A DNA stretch of 64,000 nucleotides from the NCBI GenBank assembly GCA_020634755.1, contig JACKBC010000001.1, forward strand, positions 372,001-436,000, written 5' to 3'. Position numbers and translations under genes: made by a program. This document shows positions 37,713 through 47,084 of the stretch, in pieces. The number at the start of each line of letters is the position of its first letter. Position 1 is the stretch's first letter. The stretch comes from Caldilineaceae bacterium. Its GTDB lineage: Bacteria > Chloroflexota > Anaerolineae > Caldilineales > Caldilineaceae. A model generated the notes under the pieces. It saw only the letters and a program-made list of their open reading frames with translations, had not been told where the DNA came from and made no database searches.

Positions 37713-37918
37713 CGGAAACACTCAATAGGTACTACATTCACAGCAGTATGAAGCCTCACACAGAGGCCTACTTATGTAAATATACGACAAATTACGTATC
37801 TTTCTCCGACTTTTGTCGTGATATACTCCTGTCGCTTACCTGCATCTCATACCCATATCTATACCACCAAGTTAACGGGATTAGCCTCTTCTGTTCGCTG
37901 GCACAATCATTTATCCTG

Positions 37919-37990
37919 AACTTACGCAAACCTCGACCAAAATTGTGTCGAGTGCCAGCGGGTTCACTCTTGGCAATCTACAACCGCCAT
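37919..37990 (+). repeat. Family A repeat, decayed half-copy
   Basis: Keeps the left end GAACTTACGCAAACCTCG, but the right end is unrecognisable. Confidence 0.4.
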
Positions 37991-38030
37991 CATCTAAATC
38001 GTATAATCATCAAATTCAAGGAAATCCATT

Positions 38031-41000
38031 ATGCTGAGGAGTATCGGCAATCATCGCGCATTTGTTTGGTTATATATCTTCTCTTTTTTACTTTCACTCT
38101 CGCCCAAACCGGCTTTGGCCACAGACAAAATGATAGATGTAACAAATCTGGCGGCGCCTTCATCAAGCCCGGCGTCGGCCATCAGCGCGGCCCCGTCCAG
38201 AGCGATCGCGCAGGCCGCCAACACCATCTCCGGCAAAGCCTTTTTGGATTATGACGCCGATGGCTTTTTCAACCCCACGTATAGCAATGCCCGCCCCGCT
38301 GTGGATGCCGGCGTGGCTGGCGTCACCGTCACAGCGTATGATGTGAACAACAACGTGGTGGGCACAGCCGTCACCACAGCGCCCGATGGTAAATATGTGA
38401 TGACCGTCACCGGCTCGGCGCCCTATCGCGTGGAATTCACCAACATTCCCGATGGCTATACGCCCGGCATGACTACCGTCTCTTCCATGAGCAACGCCAC
38501 TAACCCCCCGTTAACCGAGTTTACGGCCGGCCCACGCGTCCAGATAGTGGTGACGGATAGCGCCGAACATGTAAACGTGGCATTGGTGGATCCCGTCAAA
38601 TTCTGCCAAGACAACCCAGATGTGGCCACGCCCTGCTATATCAATGGCGACCCGCTGCTGGGCGGCACAACCAGCCAGTCTAAGGCACTGGTTTCTTTTG
38701 GCTACCATGACAAGGGCACGACGCCCAAACCCGACCATTTGAGTCTGGCCAACGAGATGGGCGCCACCTGGGGCTTGGCCTATCAGCGTAATAGCTATAT
38801 GCTCTTTGCCGCCGCCCTGCTAAAGCGCCATGCCGGTTTTGGGCCATTGGGCCCCGGCGGCATCTATAAAGTTGACCGCAGCGGCGACACACCGGTCTCC
38901 GCACCGTTTGTGGACCTCAAGTCGCTGGGCGTGGGCGTGGGCGATGATCCGCGCAGCCCCGGCGACCTCTCCAAAGATGCCACCACCCCCAATCACGATC
39001 CCAACGCGTTTGATGACGTGGGCAAAATCGCCTTTGGCGACATCGATATGTCCGAAGATGACCAGACACTCTGGGTGGTTAGCCTGGCCGACCGCACGCT
39101 CAACGAAATCTTTGTGGGGCTGCCGGCGCAAGTGCCCACAGCTGCCCAGATCACCAAACACCCCATTGCGGACCCCGGCTGCGCCAATGGCGACTTTCGC
39201 CCGTGGGCGCTCAAGGTGCAGCGGGGCAAAGTCTATGTGGGCGTGGTCTGCTCGGCGGAAACATCGCAGAATCCGGCTGATTTGCGCGCTTATGTGCTTG
39301 AGCATGACCCAGCCGGCGCTGACGGCAACTTTGCGTCGATATTCAACTTTGCTCTGACCTATTCGCGCGGCTTTGTGACCGACGATCAGGTCAGTGCTAA
39401 ATGGCGCCCCTGGATCAAGTCGTGGGCGGATCTCAAGAATCCGGCGCCGGGCGAAGGCCCGGTGGGCGGCCAGCTCATGTATCCGCAGCCCATTTTGAGC
39501 GATATCGAGTTCGACGAAACTGGTGCGTTAATTCTGGGGCTCAGCGACCGTTTTGGTCATCAGTTTGGCACCAACAACTATCAGCCGGATGTGAACGATA
39601 CAGAACTCTATCGCGGCGTGGCCGTGGGTGATATGCTGCGCGCCTGTTTGGTCAATGGTGCGTATGTGCTGGAGGCCAACGCCAGCTGCGGCGGCGTCAC
39701 TTCAGAAGGCGCCAATAGCAATCCCGGGCAAGGGCCAGGGGATGGCGAATTCTACTGGCAGGATATGTATCCGGTGGATGAAAATGTGGACGGTGGAAAA
39801 CACGAAGAGACCACATTGGGCGCTATTGCGCTTCTGCCCGGCAGCGGTGAGGTGATGACCACTCTCTTCGATCCGGTGAATTCGTATCGGTCGGGCGGCG
39901 TGGGCTGGTTTAACAACACGAGCGGTCGCCGCGACCGCGCCTATGAAGTTTTTGAACAGGATGCCGGTGGGCCCACGGCAACCTTTGGCAAAGCCGCCGG
40001 TCTGGGCGATCTGGAGTTCCTGTGTGACCGCGCGCCCTTTGAATTGGGCAACCGCGTCTGGTTGGACGTCAACGGCGACGGCATTCAGGAGCCGAACGAG
40101 CCGCCCATACCAGGTGTGCTGGTGCAGCTATATCGGCCCGGCGTGGGGCAAGATGGTGAACCAGGTACGACCGATGATGATTTGCCCATTGCGTCGGCCA
40201 CCACTGATGAATCCGGTGATTACTATTTCTACGAGGATGATTTTGATGACCCGTTGGAGTCGGATGAATTGGGCATCATCAACTACAACAATGGCGAGCT
40301 TCTCCCCAATACGGCCTACGAAATCCGCATAGACCGCGGCGCCGATTTTGCGCCGGGTGGCCCGCTGGACGAGCTGACGCTGACCGAGAAAGATGACGCC
40401 GTTCCCACCACCTCTGGCTCCGACTTAAACGACTCTGATGGCGAGTATATGACCAATCCGGTCGGTTCGCCGGCGGGTACTTGGCCCACGATTATTTTCA
40501 CCACCGGCGGTCCCGGGGTGAGCGATCACACCCATGATTTTGGTTTTGTCCCGCCAGCCGCACGCGTAGCCATTGGGAACCGCATTTGGAACGACAACGG
40601 CGCCAATACCAACAACAGCATTCTGGAGGGTGACGAAGCGGGCATTGACGGCGTCACCGTAGAACTCTATCGCGCCAGCCAGACGCCTGGACGCGATGCG
40701 CCCATGGCGTCAACCACCACCACCGGTGGCGGTTTCTATCAGTTTGACGATCTGCGCCCCGGTCAATACCAGCTTCACATTCCAGTGGCGAACTTTGATG
40801 TCGGCCAGCCGTTGGACGGCTTTGCCACCTGTACAGGCGCAGGCATCGACGAAGTGAGCGACCAAAATGTGGACGAAAATGGCCAAGATACAATGGTAAC
40901 CGGCGGCATCAGCAGCAACATATTCGACTTGCAGAGCGGCGCCGAGCCAACCGGCGAAGACCAGAGCAACTACACGGGTGCGCTGCCCGATGCCGACGTC

Positions 41001-43448
41001 AACTTTACGGCCGATTTCTGCTTCTATCCACCGACAGAACGGGTGGCCATTGGCAACCTGGTCTGGATTGATGATGGCGCCGGTGGGGGCGTGGCCGACA
41101 ACGGTATTTTGGATGGAACAGAAGTTGGCGCCGACGGCGTGTCGTTGGCACTCTATCGCTGTGGTGTGCAGGCGGGTGTAGGAACACCGGTGAGCAACAC
41201 CGTAACGGCAGGCGGCGGTTTCTATCAGTTCGATACACTTGTGCAGGGCTCGTACTATGTGCATGTGGCTCCCGCCAACTTTGCCGCCGGTCAGCCGCTG
41301 GCCCGCTACGTCTCCAGCACAGGCCAGGGCGCGGATGAACTCTCCGACCAAAACGCTGATGAAAATGGCGGCGACACGCTGACCGTTCTGGGCATCTCCA
41401 GCAACTGCTTTGATCTGCAACCCAACAGCCAAGTCAGCGCCGAAGATCAAAGCAACTATACAGGTGCGCTGGACGATGACAACGTAAACTTTACCGCCGA
41501 CTTTGGCTTTGTGCTGCTGACCGAACGGGTGGCGATTGGCAATCTGGTCTGGATCGATCCCAACGACAACGGCATTTTTGAGCCGAATCTTGGGGAAGCG
41601 GGATTGAGCGGCGTTACGGTCGATCTTTACGCCGGCGATCCGCTTTCCGGCACGCTGCTGCTGAGCACGCAGACCGATCCCGATGGCCATTATCTCTTTG
41701 ATGATTTGCCCGGCGGCGCTTATAGCGTATGCATTCCCAACGCCGAATTTGCCAGCGGCAGTCTGCTAATAGGGGCAACGTCCTCAGCGCCAGAGGGGGG
41801 CGACACGGCCAGTGATGATAATGTGGATGAGAATGGCCAAAATACGCTCAGCGCCGCCGGTATCTGCTCGACCCTTATTGACGCGCGGCCCAATAGCGAG
41901 CCCAGCGGCGAACCCGACCAAGCGCTTTATACCGGCGCCCATGATGATGACAACGTCAACATGACGGTCGACTTTGGCTTTGTGCGTCCGGTGCTCAGCT
42001 TGGGCAATCTGGTATGGGACGACCTGAATGATGATGGGCTTTTTAACAACAGCGAACAGGGCATTGATGGCGTGCTGCTCAACCTCTACATGGATCTCAA
42101 CACCACTGGCATCGTTGATCCATATGAGATGTTCTCGCCCGTCCTTACCACCACCACGGCGAGCGGCGGCCTCTATCTATTTACAAACCTGGTGCCTGGC
42201 ATTTACGTGGTCGAATTGGATCCCAGCAACTTTGCGGCGGGCGGGCCATTAGTAGGCTACATTTCCAGCGACGATGCTGTAGCCGGTACCGTGGGCGACT
42301 ACGAGCCGGCGCCCAGCCCCGACGATACAACGGGACCGCAGGGGAACGCCATTGACAATGATGACAATGGTCAATCCATTGCCTCTGTGATTCGCTCCAC
42401 CGAGATAACGCTCAAGCTCAACCAGGAACCAACCGGGGAGGTGTTGGATAACGACCCCGCCACGCCGGACGCCAGCGAAAATCTGACGCTGGACTTTGGT
42501 CTCTACCGCCCATTTAGTTTGGGCAATCGAGTTTGGCACGATCTGAACAACAACGGCCAGATCGATGACGGCGAGCCAGGTCTGCCCAACGTGCAGGTGA
42601 GCCTCTTCCTGGCCGATGGCCAGACCCAGATCGATACGCTCTTTACCGACGCCAACGGCTACTATCGCTTTGATACGCTGCGCGCGGGCAGCTATGTGGT
42701 GGAAAATGTGGAGAACAACTTTGAGCCCGACCGCGAATATTCGGGCGCGCTGCTGGGTTTCCGCAGCAGCACAATTGACGAAGCCGACCCCAACCGCGAT
42801 GGTGACAGCCTGGACAACGGCCTGGGCGTACAGCCGGACGCCGCCCAAGGCATTCGCAGCGGCTTGGTCACGCTGGGCCTGGGCGCCAGCGAACCGACCG
42901 CCGAGACCGATCTAGTGGCCAAAGCCAACCCACAGGGCCAGATCGATGAATTTGCCAACATGACGGTGGACTTTGGCTACTTTATGCCCGCCGCGCTAGG
43001 CAACCTTGTCTGGCTGGATCAAGATCGCAACGGCGACCAAGAGCCTGGTGAACCGGCCGTGCCCGGCGTCATCGTGGAACTATGCATGTTGGATGAGAAT
43101 GGCGTTCCGCTCTTCAACTTGACCGATGCCGATGGCAACGAGATCCCTGCCCAGCAAACGGATGAGAATGGGCTCTATCTATTCACCAACCTGCTGCCGG
43201 GTAGTTATTGCGTTCAGTTCACGCCGCCGGCAGGATACCAGATCACCACCTCAGATCAAGGTGACGATACCCAAGACTCGGACGTAAACCCAGACACGCA
43301 GCGCACGGCCGTGCTAGTGCTGAACTCGGGTGAACAAAACTTAACGCTGGATGCGGGGCTGGTGCAGACGCCCACATCGCTAGAGGAAGATGATTCGCTA
43401 GATCAACTGTATAAAGTCTATTTACCGATGGTTTCACTGGAGAAATAG
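38031..43448 (+). CDS. Giant secreted SdrD_B-repeat surface protein, 1805 residues
   Basis: Paralogue of the divergent neighbour. AAGGAAATCC precedes the ATG. A signal peptide (FVWLYIFSFLLSLSPKPALA) is followed by an SdrD_B-like unit (ISGKAFLDYDADGFFNPTYS) and the shared central region (GATWGLAYQRN, GDIDMSEDDQTLWVVS, ILSDIEFDE, FGKAAGLGDLEFLC). Seven SdrD_B repeats then follow, each starting with a variant of LGNxVWxDxNxDG (e.g. LGNRVWLDVNGDGIQEPNEP, IGNLVWIDPNDNGIFEPN, LGNRVWHDLNNNGQIDDGEP). The acidic Asp/Asn loops fit calcium-binding Ig-like modules arranged as a stalk. There are no DUF11 units, unlike the paralogue. The C-terminus LYKVYLPMVSLEK again carries the YLP motif. No LPXTG or PEP-CTERM signal is seen. 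Function at the cell surface is inferred. Confidence 0.87.
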   Translation: MLRSIGNHRAFVWLYIFSFLLSLSPKPALATDKMIDVTNLAAPSSSPASAISAAPSRAIAQAANTISGKAFLDYDADGFFNPTYSNARPAVDAGVAGVTVTAYDVNNNVVGTAVTTAPDGKYVMTVTGSAPYRVEFTNIPDGYTPGMTTVSSMSNATNPPLTEFTAGPRVQIVVTDSAEHVNVALVDPVKFCQDNPDVATPCYINGDPLLGGTTSQSKALVSFGYHDKGTTPKPDHLSLANEMGATWGLAYQRNSYMLFAAALLKRHAGFGPLGPGGIYKVDRSGDTPVSAPFVDLKSLGVGVGDDPRSPGDLSKDATTPNHDPNAFDDVGKIAFGDIDMSEDDQTLWVVSLADRTLNEIFVGLPAQVPTAAQITKHPIADPGCANGDFRPWALKVQRGKVYVGVVCSAETSQNPADLRAYVLEHDPAGADGNFASIFNFALTYSRGFVTDDQVSAKWRPWIKSWADLKNPAPGEGPVGGQLMYPQPILSDIEFDETGALILGLSDRFGHQFGTNNYQPDVNDTELYRGVAVGDMLRACLVNGAYVLEANASCGGVTSEGANSNPGQGPGDGEFYWQDMYPVDENVDGGKHEETTLGAIALLPGSGEVMTTLFDPVNSYRSGGVGWFNNTSGRRDRAYEVFEQDAGGPTATFGKAAGLGDLEFLCDRAPFELGNRVWLDVNGDGIQEPNEPPIPGVLVQLYRPGVGQDGEPGTTDDDLPIASATTDESGDYYFYEDDFDDPLESDELGIINYNNGELLPNTAYEIRIDRGADFAPGGPLDELTLTEKDDAVPTTSGSDLNDSDGEYMTNPVGSPAGTWPTIIFTTGGPGVSDHTHDFGFVPPAARVAIGNRIWNDNGANTNNSILEGDEAGIDGVTVELYRASQTPGRDAPMASTTTTGGGFYQFDDLRPGQYQLHIPVANFDVGQPLDGFATCTGAGIDEVSDQNVDENGQDTMVTGGISSNIFDLQSGAEPTGEDQSNYTGALPDADVNFTADFCFYPPTERVAIGNLVWIDDGAGGGVADNGILDGTEVGADGVSLALYRCGVQAGVGTPVSNTVTAGGGFYQFDTLVQGSYYVHVAPANFAAGQPLARYVSSTGQGADELSDQNADENGGDTLTVLGISSNCFDLQPNSQVSAEDQSNYTGALDDDNVNFTADFGFVLLTERVAIGNLVWIDPNDNGIFEPNLGEAGLSGVTVDLYAGDPLSGTLLLSTQTDPDGHYLFDDLPGGAYSVCIPNAEFASGSLLIGATSSAPEGGDTASDDNVDENGQNTLSAAGICSTLIDARPNSEPSGEPDQALYTGAHDDDNVNMTVDFGFVRPVLSLGNLVWDDLNDDGLFNNSEQGIDGVLLNLYMDLNTTGIVDPYEMFSPVLTTTTASGGLYLFTNLVPGIYVVELDPSNFAAGGPLVGYISSDDAVAGTVGDYEPAPSPDDTTGPQGNAIDNDDNGQSIASVIRSTEITLKLNQEPTGEVLDNDPATPDASENLTLDFGLYRPFSLGNRVWHDLNNNGQIDDGEPGLPNVQVSLFLADGQTQIDTLFTDANGYYRFDTLRAGSYVVENVENNFEPDREYSGALLGFRSSTIDEADPNRDGDSLDNGLGVQPDAAQGIRSGLVTLGLGASEPTAETDLVAKANPQGQIDEFANMTVDFGYFMPAALGNLVWLDQDRNGDQEPGEPAVPGVIVELCMLDENGVPLFNLTDADGNEIPAQQTDENGLYLFTNLLPGSYCVQFTPPAGYQITTSDQGDDTQDSDVNPDTQRTAVLVLNSGEQNLTLDAGLVQTPTSLEEDDSLDQLYKVYLPMVSLEK

Positions 43449-43457
43449 GAGTTACCA

Positions 43458-43500
43458 TAAGTAAAAGGGGGCGGGCAAGTTGCCCACCCCCTTTTACTTA
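43458..43500. terminator. Bidirectional terminator between the surface-protein and radical SAM genes
   Basis: The 21-base arms at 43458-43478 and 43480-43500 pair with a single G-T mismatch. Their ends, TAAGTAAAAG and CTTTTACTTA, provide U-runs for both strands. The stop codon of the minus-strand gene (43494-43496) lies inside the right arm. Confidence 0.88.
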
Positions 43501-44315
43501 ACCAGCGTCAATCCCAGCTCATGCGCCAGCACTTGGGCGCGCTGTACGTCCGCGGCCGCCAGCGCGTCCGCCAATTCTCCACGTGCGTGGGCCGGCGCCA
43601 CATATTGCGTCAGCAGACTCACTTGGATCCCTGGGTGCTGGCCCAGCCAGGTAAGCACCGGCAGCGTACAGCATTCAAAGTGGCCCGGCATCAGCAGGTG
43701 GCGCACCAGCAACTGTTTCCCTTCGCTATAGAGCCGCGCAATAGAGCCGGTGACCACCCGCCAATAATCAGGCATACCACCCACGCGTTCACCACAGCTT
43801 GCGGCCCCAACCGCCGGACCGAATTTTAGATCGGGCAAATAAATGTCGATGGCGCCATCCAGCAGATCCAGGGCGACATCAGTCAAATAGAAATTGCTGT
43901 TGAAGACCGCGGGAATCTGTCGGGCGCTGCCCATAACATCTAATGTCTGCAAAATAAATGGAATGTGCGGCGCCGGATCACCACCGATAAAACAGAGCGA
44001 ACGTGCGCCCTCGGCCTGGCGCTGGCCAATGCGGTGGGCCAGTTGCGCGGGCGTCACCGCCACGCCATAGGTGGGGCGAAAGGCAAATTTAGCCGCCGTG
44101 CAGAAAGTGCACGTAGCGGTGCAGCCGCTGAAAAAGATGGCGTGAGCCGGCCGCAATATGGCCTCTTCGCCCATGTGCAACATTTCGCTGGCAATAAAGC
44201 TCTGTTGGCCCACGCGGCAGACGCCCGCTGCCGTCGCCCGCGCGGCGCCGCAATGGTGCGGGCAAAGATGGCAATCCTGCCACTGCTGGATGGCGGCGGA
44301 TACCTTGGCGGACAT
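43494..44315 (-). CDS. Radical SAM protein, PflX-like (pyruvate formate-lyase-activating-enzyme related)
   Basis: Protein of 273 residues from the ATG at 44315. The radical SAM cluster motif is CTATCTFC (C-x3-C-x2-C) in FFSGCTATCTFCTAAKF, which binds the 4Fe-4S cluster that cleaves S-adenosylmethionine. An additional N-terminal CHLCPHHC...GVCRVG cysteine set matches the uncharacterised PflX group rather than true PflA. FIGGDPAPH is the SAM-contacting GGEP-like strand. No pyruvate formate-lyase gene is nearby. The ATG shares one base with the stop of the upstream Cys-rich gene (TGATG), so both are translated as a unit. The Cys-rich protein is thus a candidate substrate or partner, by inference only. 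Confidence 0.85.
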   Translation of the reverse strand: MSAKVSAAIQQWQDCHLCPHHCGAARATAAGVCRVGQQSFIASEMLHMGEEAILRPAHAIFFSGCTATCTFCTAAKFAFRPTYGVAVTPAQLAHRIGQRQAEGARSLCFIGGDPAPHIPFILQTLDVMGSARQIPAVFNSNFYLTDVALDLLDGAIDIYLPDLKFGPAVGAASCGERVGGMPDYWRVVTGSIARLYSEGKQLLVRHLLMPGHFECCTLPVLTWLGQHPGIQVSLLTQYVAPAHARGELADALAAADVQRAQVLAHELGLTLVK

Positions 44316-46501
44316 CAAATCTTCTTCCAATAAAGATCGACGGCGTGCAGCTTGCGCGCCACCAATATTTCCCCTGGTGGCGCATCGTTTTCCACCAGCA
44401 CCAACGCCCCCATGTTGTGCGATGCCAGCCCCAAATAGATAGTGTAGTTCATATTGACCCCACGCAGCCACACGTGGCGCGCAACCAGCGGCTGCACATC
44501 GGGATGAGCGGCAATGGGTTCATCGGCTAGGTCAACTTGTTCACCCTCATTTTGAATGGTGGCGCAGGTGTCGCACAGATTGACAGACGAACGCACGCAT
44601 TCGCGACAATAGGTACAGCGACACAGTTCACATACGGCATTGTGCGCAATGCAATAGTAGCGCTCGCAAATGCCGCAGGTCGCGTTGCATGCGGCGCACA
44701 GGGGATCGCCACACACACCGCAGGCGGCCCCATGCTCACGACAAAACACGTGTTTGCACACACGGTCACGCGCCGCATGTTGATGGCAAAAATGTTTTTG
44801 GCAGGTGTCACACGTATGGCCACAATTGGCACAGTGGGCTGCGCCGCACGTTTCACAATAGCGGATGTTGACTGCGGACGCACTACAACCCGGACACAGC
44901 GTAATGCAGTCGGCGCAATAGACGCCCCGGTTGCCCGCAGCGGCATGATAAAAGCCAGGCCCCACTTTGCGCCCACAGTCGGCGCACGTTTTGAGACAAT
45001 TTAAACAGAAGCGCTGACCGCTGGCGTCACACACATCAAAGTGGGCGCTGTATTGGTTGCAGCCGGCGCAGCGCACAGCGCACGACGCGCAGATCAGCTC
45101 GGGCTGGCCGGCGGCCGGCGTAACGCAATCGGCGCGCAGATGGCTGCGGCACTGCCGCGCGCCACACTGTGCACACTCGGTCTGACAGGCGTGGCACACA
45201 TCATCCTGGCAAACCGGACAGCGGCTAATGTGTTCAGCGCAGGCCCGCTCTCCGCAGGCCCAACACTCCTGTGAGCAGCGGTCGCAATTTTCCTTTTGGC
45301 AGACCGGGCAGACCGCCACGCCACAGGTCGCGCAGAGCAAATCTAGACAGGCAGCACACTGAAAAAGGCAATCGTCACACATGAGGTGGCCGTTGCGATC
45401 CAGCGCAATGGTGCTGATCTCCTGATGGCAGGCATGACAACGCGGGCGATGCAGTTCGCCCGTGTATAAATTGCGCGCCACGCTGACCGCCGCTTCCTGC
45501 TTGCCGTCGGAAAGCGTCACATCCGCCGTGGCCACCGGCATCTGAATAATGGCATAGCTGACCAGTTCCACCCCCACGCGCAGCCGGTGATTCTCCACTT
45601 CTTCGGCCAGCTTGCGCTGCAAATCATCCTCCAGCGCACGGCGTTTTTCCCCTGTGGGGTCGTGTGAATCGTACACGTCCTCAATTTGCTGACTATAGTA
45701 GCCGTGCAGCCGATTCAGCACCTTGTACAGACGGGGCTGAATTTCCGCTTCGTGCGTTACACAGCGCACATCGGCGTGATAGATGGCGTATTTGCGCGCG
45801 GTTTCGGCCAGGCGCGTCAGCTGCGTCATGGGAGGCAGCCGTAGCGCATCGGCTGCTGCATCATCACCTTGCACCAGCGCCACCGGCTGGACATCGGCCA
45901 GTAGCGTGACAAGCATCGGGGCGCCCGCAGCGGCGCCGGGCTCCCCTTGCAAAAGCACCCGGTTGCCATTTTCGTCCAGCACCACCGTGTACAGTTCTTC
46001 CCGTTTATCGTCAGCGCGATAGACAATGCGCCAGTTGTAGATATACAGCAGCTGCATTATCTGCTGCATATTTAGCTTGGCAATACTGGTATTGACGGGC
46101 CGCACAGCGCGCAGCAGCTCTTCTCCCCCCACGTGCCGGCTGGGCGCCCGCTGGACGGTCAACGCCGCACGCTGCGCCAGATAGTTGATCATGCGGTCAA
46201 ATATGCGGCTGCCGGCGGCCACCAATTCTGTATTGGATGCCACATCTTGATGTCGAAAGACCAAATGAAGCTCGTCATGGCCAAAGTAGGCGCCTAGCTC
46301 TGGGGCCAGCGTCACATGAATGGGTGCTGGCGCGGCGTCCATGGTTTTCTGCGCAGCCCGCTTTGGGCCGGCTTGGCCATCTTTGGACGCAACTTTTACG
46401 TCGCTTTCAAAAAAGCTAAAAAAGTCTGCGGCAAATTGGGCCAATGCGTGGCTGCTATTGGGCGTATTGTATGATTGGAAGGTCGGTATTGGGGCTGACA
46501 T
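44315..46501 (-). CDS. Unrecognised protein with a huge cysteine-rich multi-zinc-ribbon region
   Basis: 728 residues of unknown family. The N-terminal half (about 1-350) has no cysteine cluster; it contains a helical segment (TQLTRLAETARKYAIYHAD) and an acidic coiled region (GEKRRALEDDLQRKLAEEVENHR). From about residue 355 to 650 I count 59 cysteines, mostly as repeated C-x2-C pairs spaced by four or five residues (CAACLDLLCATCGVAVCPVC), with occasional His (CHQHAARDRVC). This pattern suggests a row of zinc ribbons or RING/B-box-like knuckles. The last 80 residues are cysteine-free. No membrane segment or signal peptide is seen, so it is probably cytoplasmic. Its stop overlaps the start of the radical SAM gene. 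The ribosome-binding site is weak. Metal-dependent scaffolding or ubiquitin-like-ligase resemblance is speculation. Confidence 0.85.
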   Translation of the reverse strand: MSAPIPTFQSYNTPNSSHALAQFAADFFSFFESDVKVASKDGQAGPKRAAQKTMDAAPAPIHVTLAPELGAYFGHDELHLVFRHQDVASNTELVAAGSRIFDRMINYLAQRAALTVQRAPSRHVGGEELLRAVRPVNTSIAKLNMQQIMQLLYIYNWRIVYRADDKREELYTVVLDENGNRVLLQGEPGAAAGAPMLVTLLADVQPVALVQGDDAAADALRLPPMTQLTRLAETARKYAIYHADVRCVTHEAEIQPRLYKVLNRLHGYYSQQIEDVYDSHDPTGEKRRALEDDLQRKLAEEVENHRLRVGVELVSYAIIQMPVATADVTLSDGKQEAAVSVARNLYTGELHRPRCHACHQEISTIALDRNGHLMCDDCLFQCAACLDLLCATCGVAVCPVCQKENCDRCSQECWACGERACAEHISRCPVCQDDVCHACQTECAQCGARQCRSHLRADCVTPAAGQPELICASCAVRCAGCNQYSAHFDVCDASGQRFCLNCLKTCADCGRKVGPGFYHAAAGNRGVYCADCITLCPGCSASAVNIRYCETCGAAHCANCGHTCDTCQKHFCHQHAARDRVCKHVFCREHGAACGVCGDPLCAACNATCGICERYYCIAHNAVCELCRCTYCRECVRSSVNLCDTCATIQNEGEQVDLADEPIAAHPDVQPLVARHVWLRGVNMNYTIYLGLASHNMGALVLVENDAPPGEILVARKLHAVDLYWKKI

Positions 46502-46706
46502 TCAATTTTCTTACAATAATGAAGGGTATGAGTGACGAATAGTTTAATATTAATCTACAACGTAAACAAATGTTTTATCATATGACAATAATGTGATATA
46601 ATCATAAGCATCTTGATTCAATCGAATCGTATATGGTTGAAGCCCCCCGCACGCTATTCCGTCGACTGCAAGTTGGTTTCGAAAGTGTCGAGGACTTAAC
46701 TATCAA

Positions 46707-46785
46707 GACTTACGCAAGCCTTGTGCAAAATTTTAGGGAAGGCGAACTGATTTACGTTTGACGAACCCCGGGCGCTGCGTAAGAC
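46707..46785 (+). repeat. Family A repeat, copy A5
   Basis: Starts GACTTACGCAAGCCTTGTGC and ends GGGCGCTGCGTAAGAC; the interior contains AAAATTTTAGGG instead of the CTCTCCTGG words. Confidence 0.75.
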
Positions 46786-46896
46786 AAGACTCTATGAAAC
46801 CTCAATGAATCAGTTTTTTTCTCCCGTATCATTCCGCAACTATGTAAAGCAGGTTTTCCAAGGTAGCTTATTTAATATTACCTAAATCACATGATA

Positions 46897-46973
46897 GACT
46901 TACGCAAGGTTTGCGTAAAATCGCATTAATACATTGAACTCTCTCCGGACAATCCACAAGCGCTGTGTAAGTC
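46897..46973 (+). repeat. Family A repeat, copy A6
   Basis: Starts GACTTACGCAAGGTTTGCG and ends AAGCGCTGTGTAAGTC; the interior CTCTCTCCGGAC resembles that of A1. Confidence 0.75.
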
Positions 46974-47084
46974 GTGATTAGCATAATCGTTTTTGAAAGA
47001 CAATTTTTTTTGCCTATTGACGGTCCACAACTTGGTTGGCAACGGCAGTAACCGCAATATTTGCATGGCGGAGGACATTTAGAC

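Larger units (their letters stand above)
37521..38030. other. Divergent promoter region between the two giant surface-protein genes
   Basis: AT-rich stretch of about 510 bp. It holds a strong operator-like palindrome (37665-37712) roughly midway and a decayed family A half-copy (37919-37990). Promoters for both genes should lie here. The open frame starting at 37577 is judged spurious because it crosses the palindrome and repeat and has no ribosome-binding site. Confidence 0.6.
46502..47084. other. AT-rich gap of about 580 bp with two family A repeats
   Basis: No gene is supported. The divergent gap holds family A copies at 46707-46785 and 46897-46973 and otherwise AT-rich sequence that should contain promoters for the Cys-rich gene (minus) and the recombinase gene (plus). 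Confidence 0.6.

Noticed and set aside
37577..38254. Plus-strand open frame of 225 codons before and across the start of the second giant surface-protein gene
   Set aside because: It crosses an operator-like palindrome and a decayed repeat, has no ribosome-binding site, shows no family resemblance and overlaps a well-supported start by more than 200 bases.
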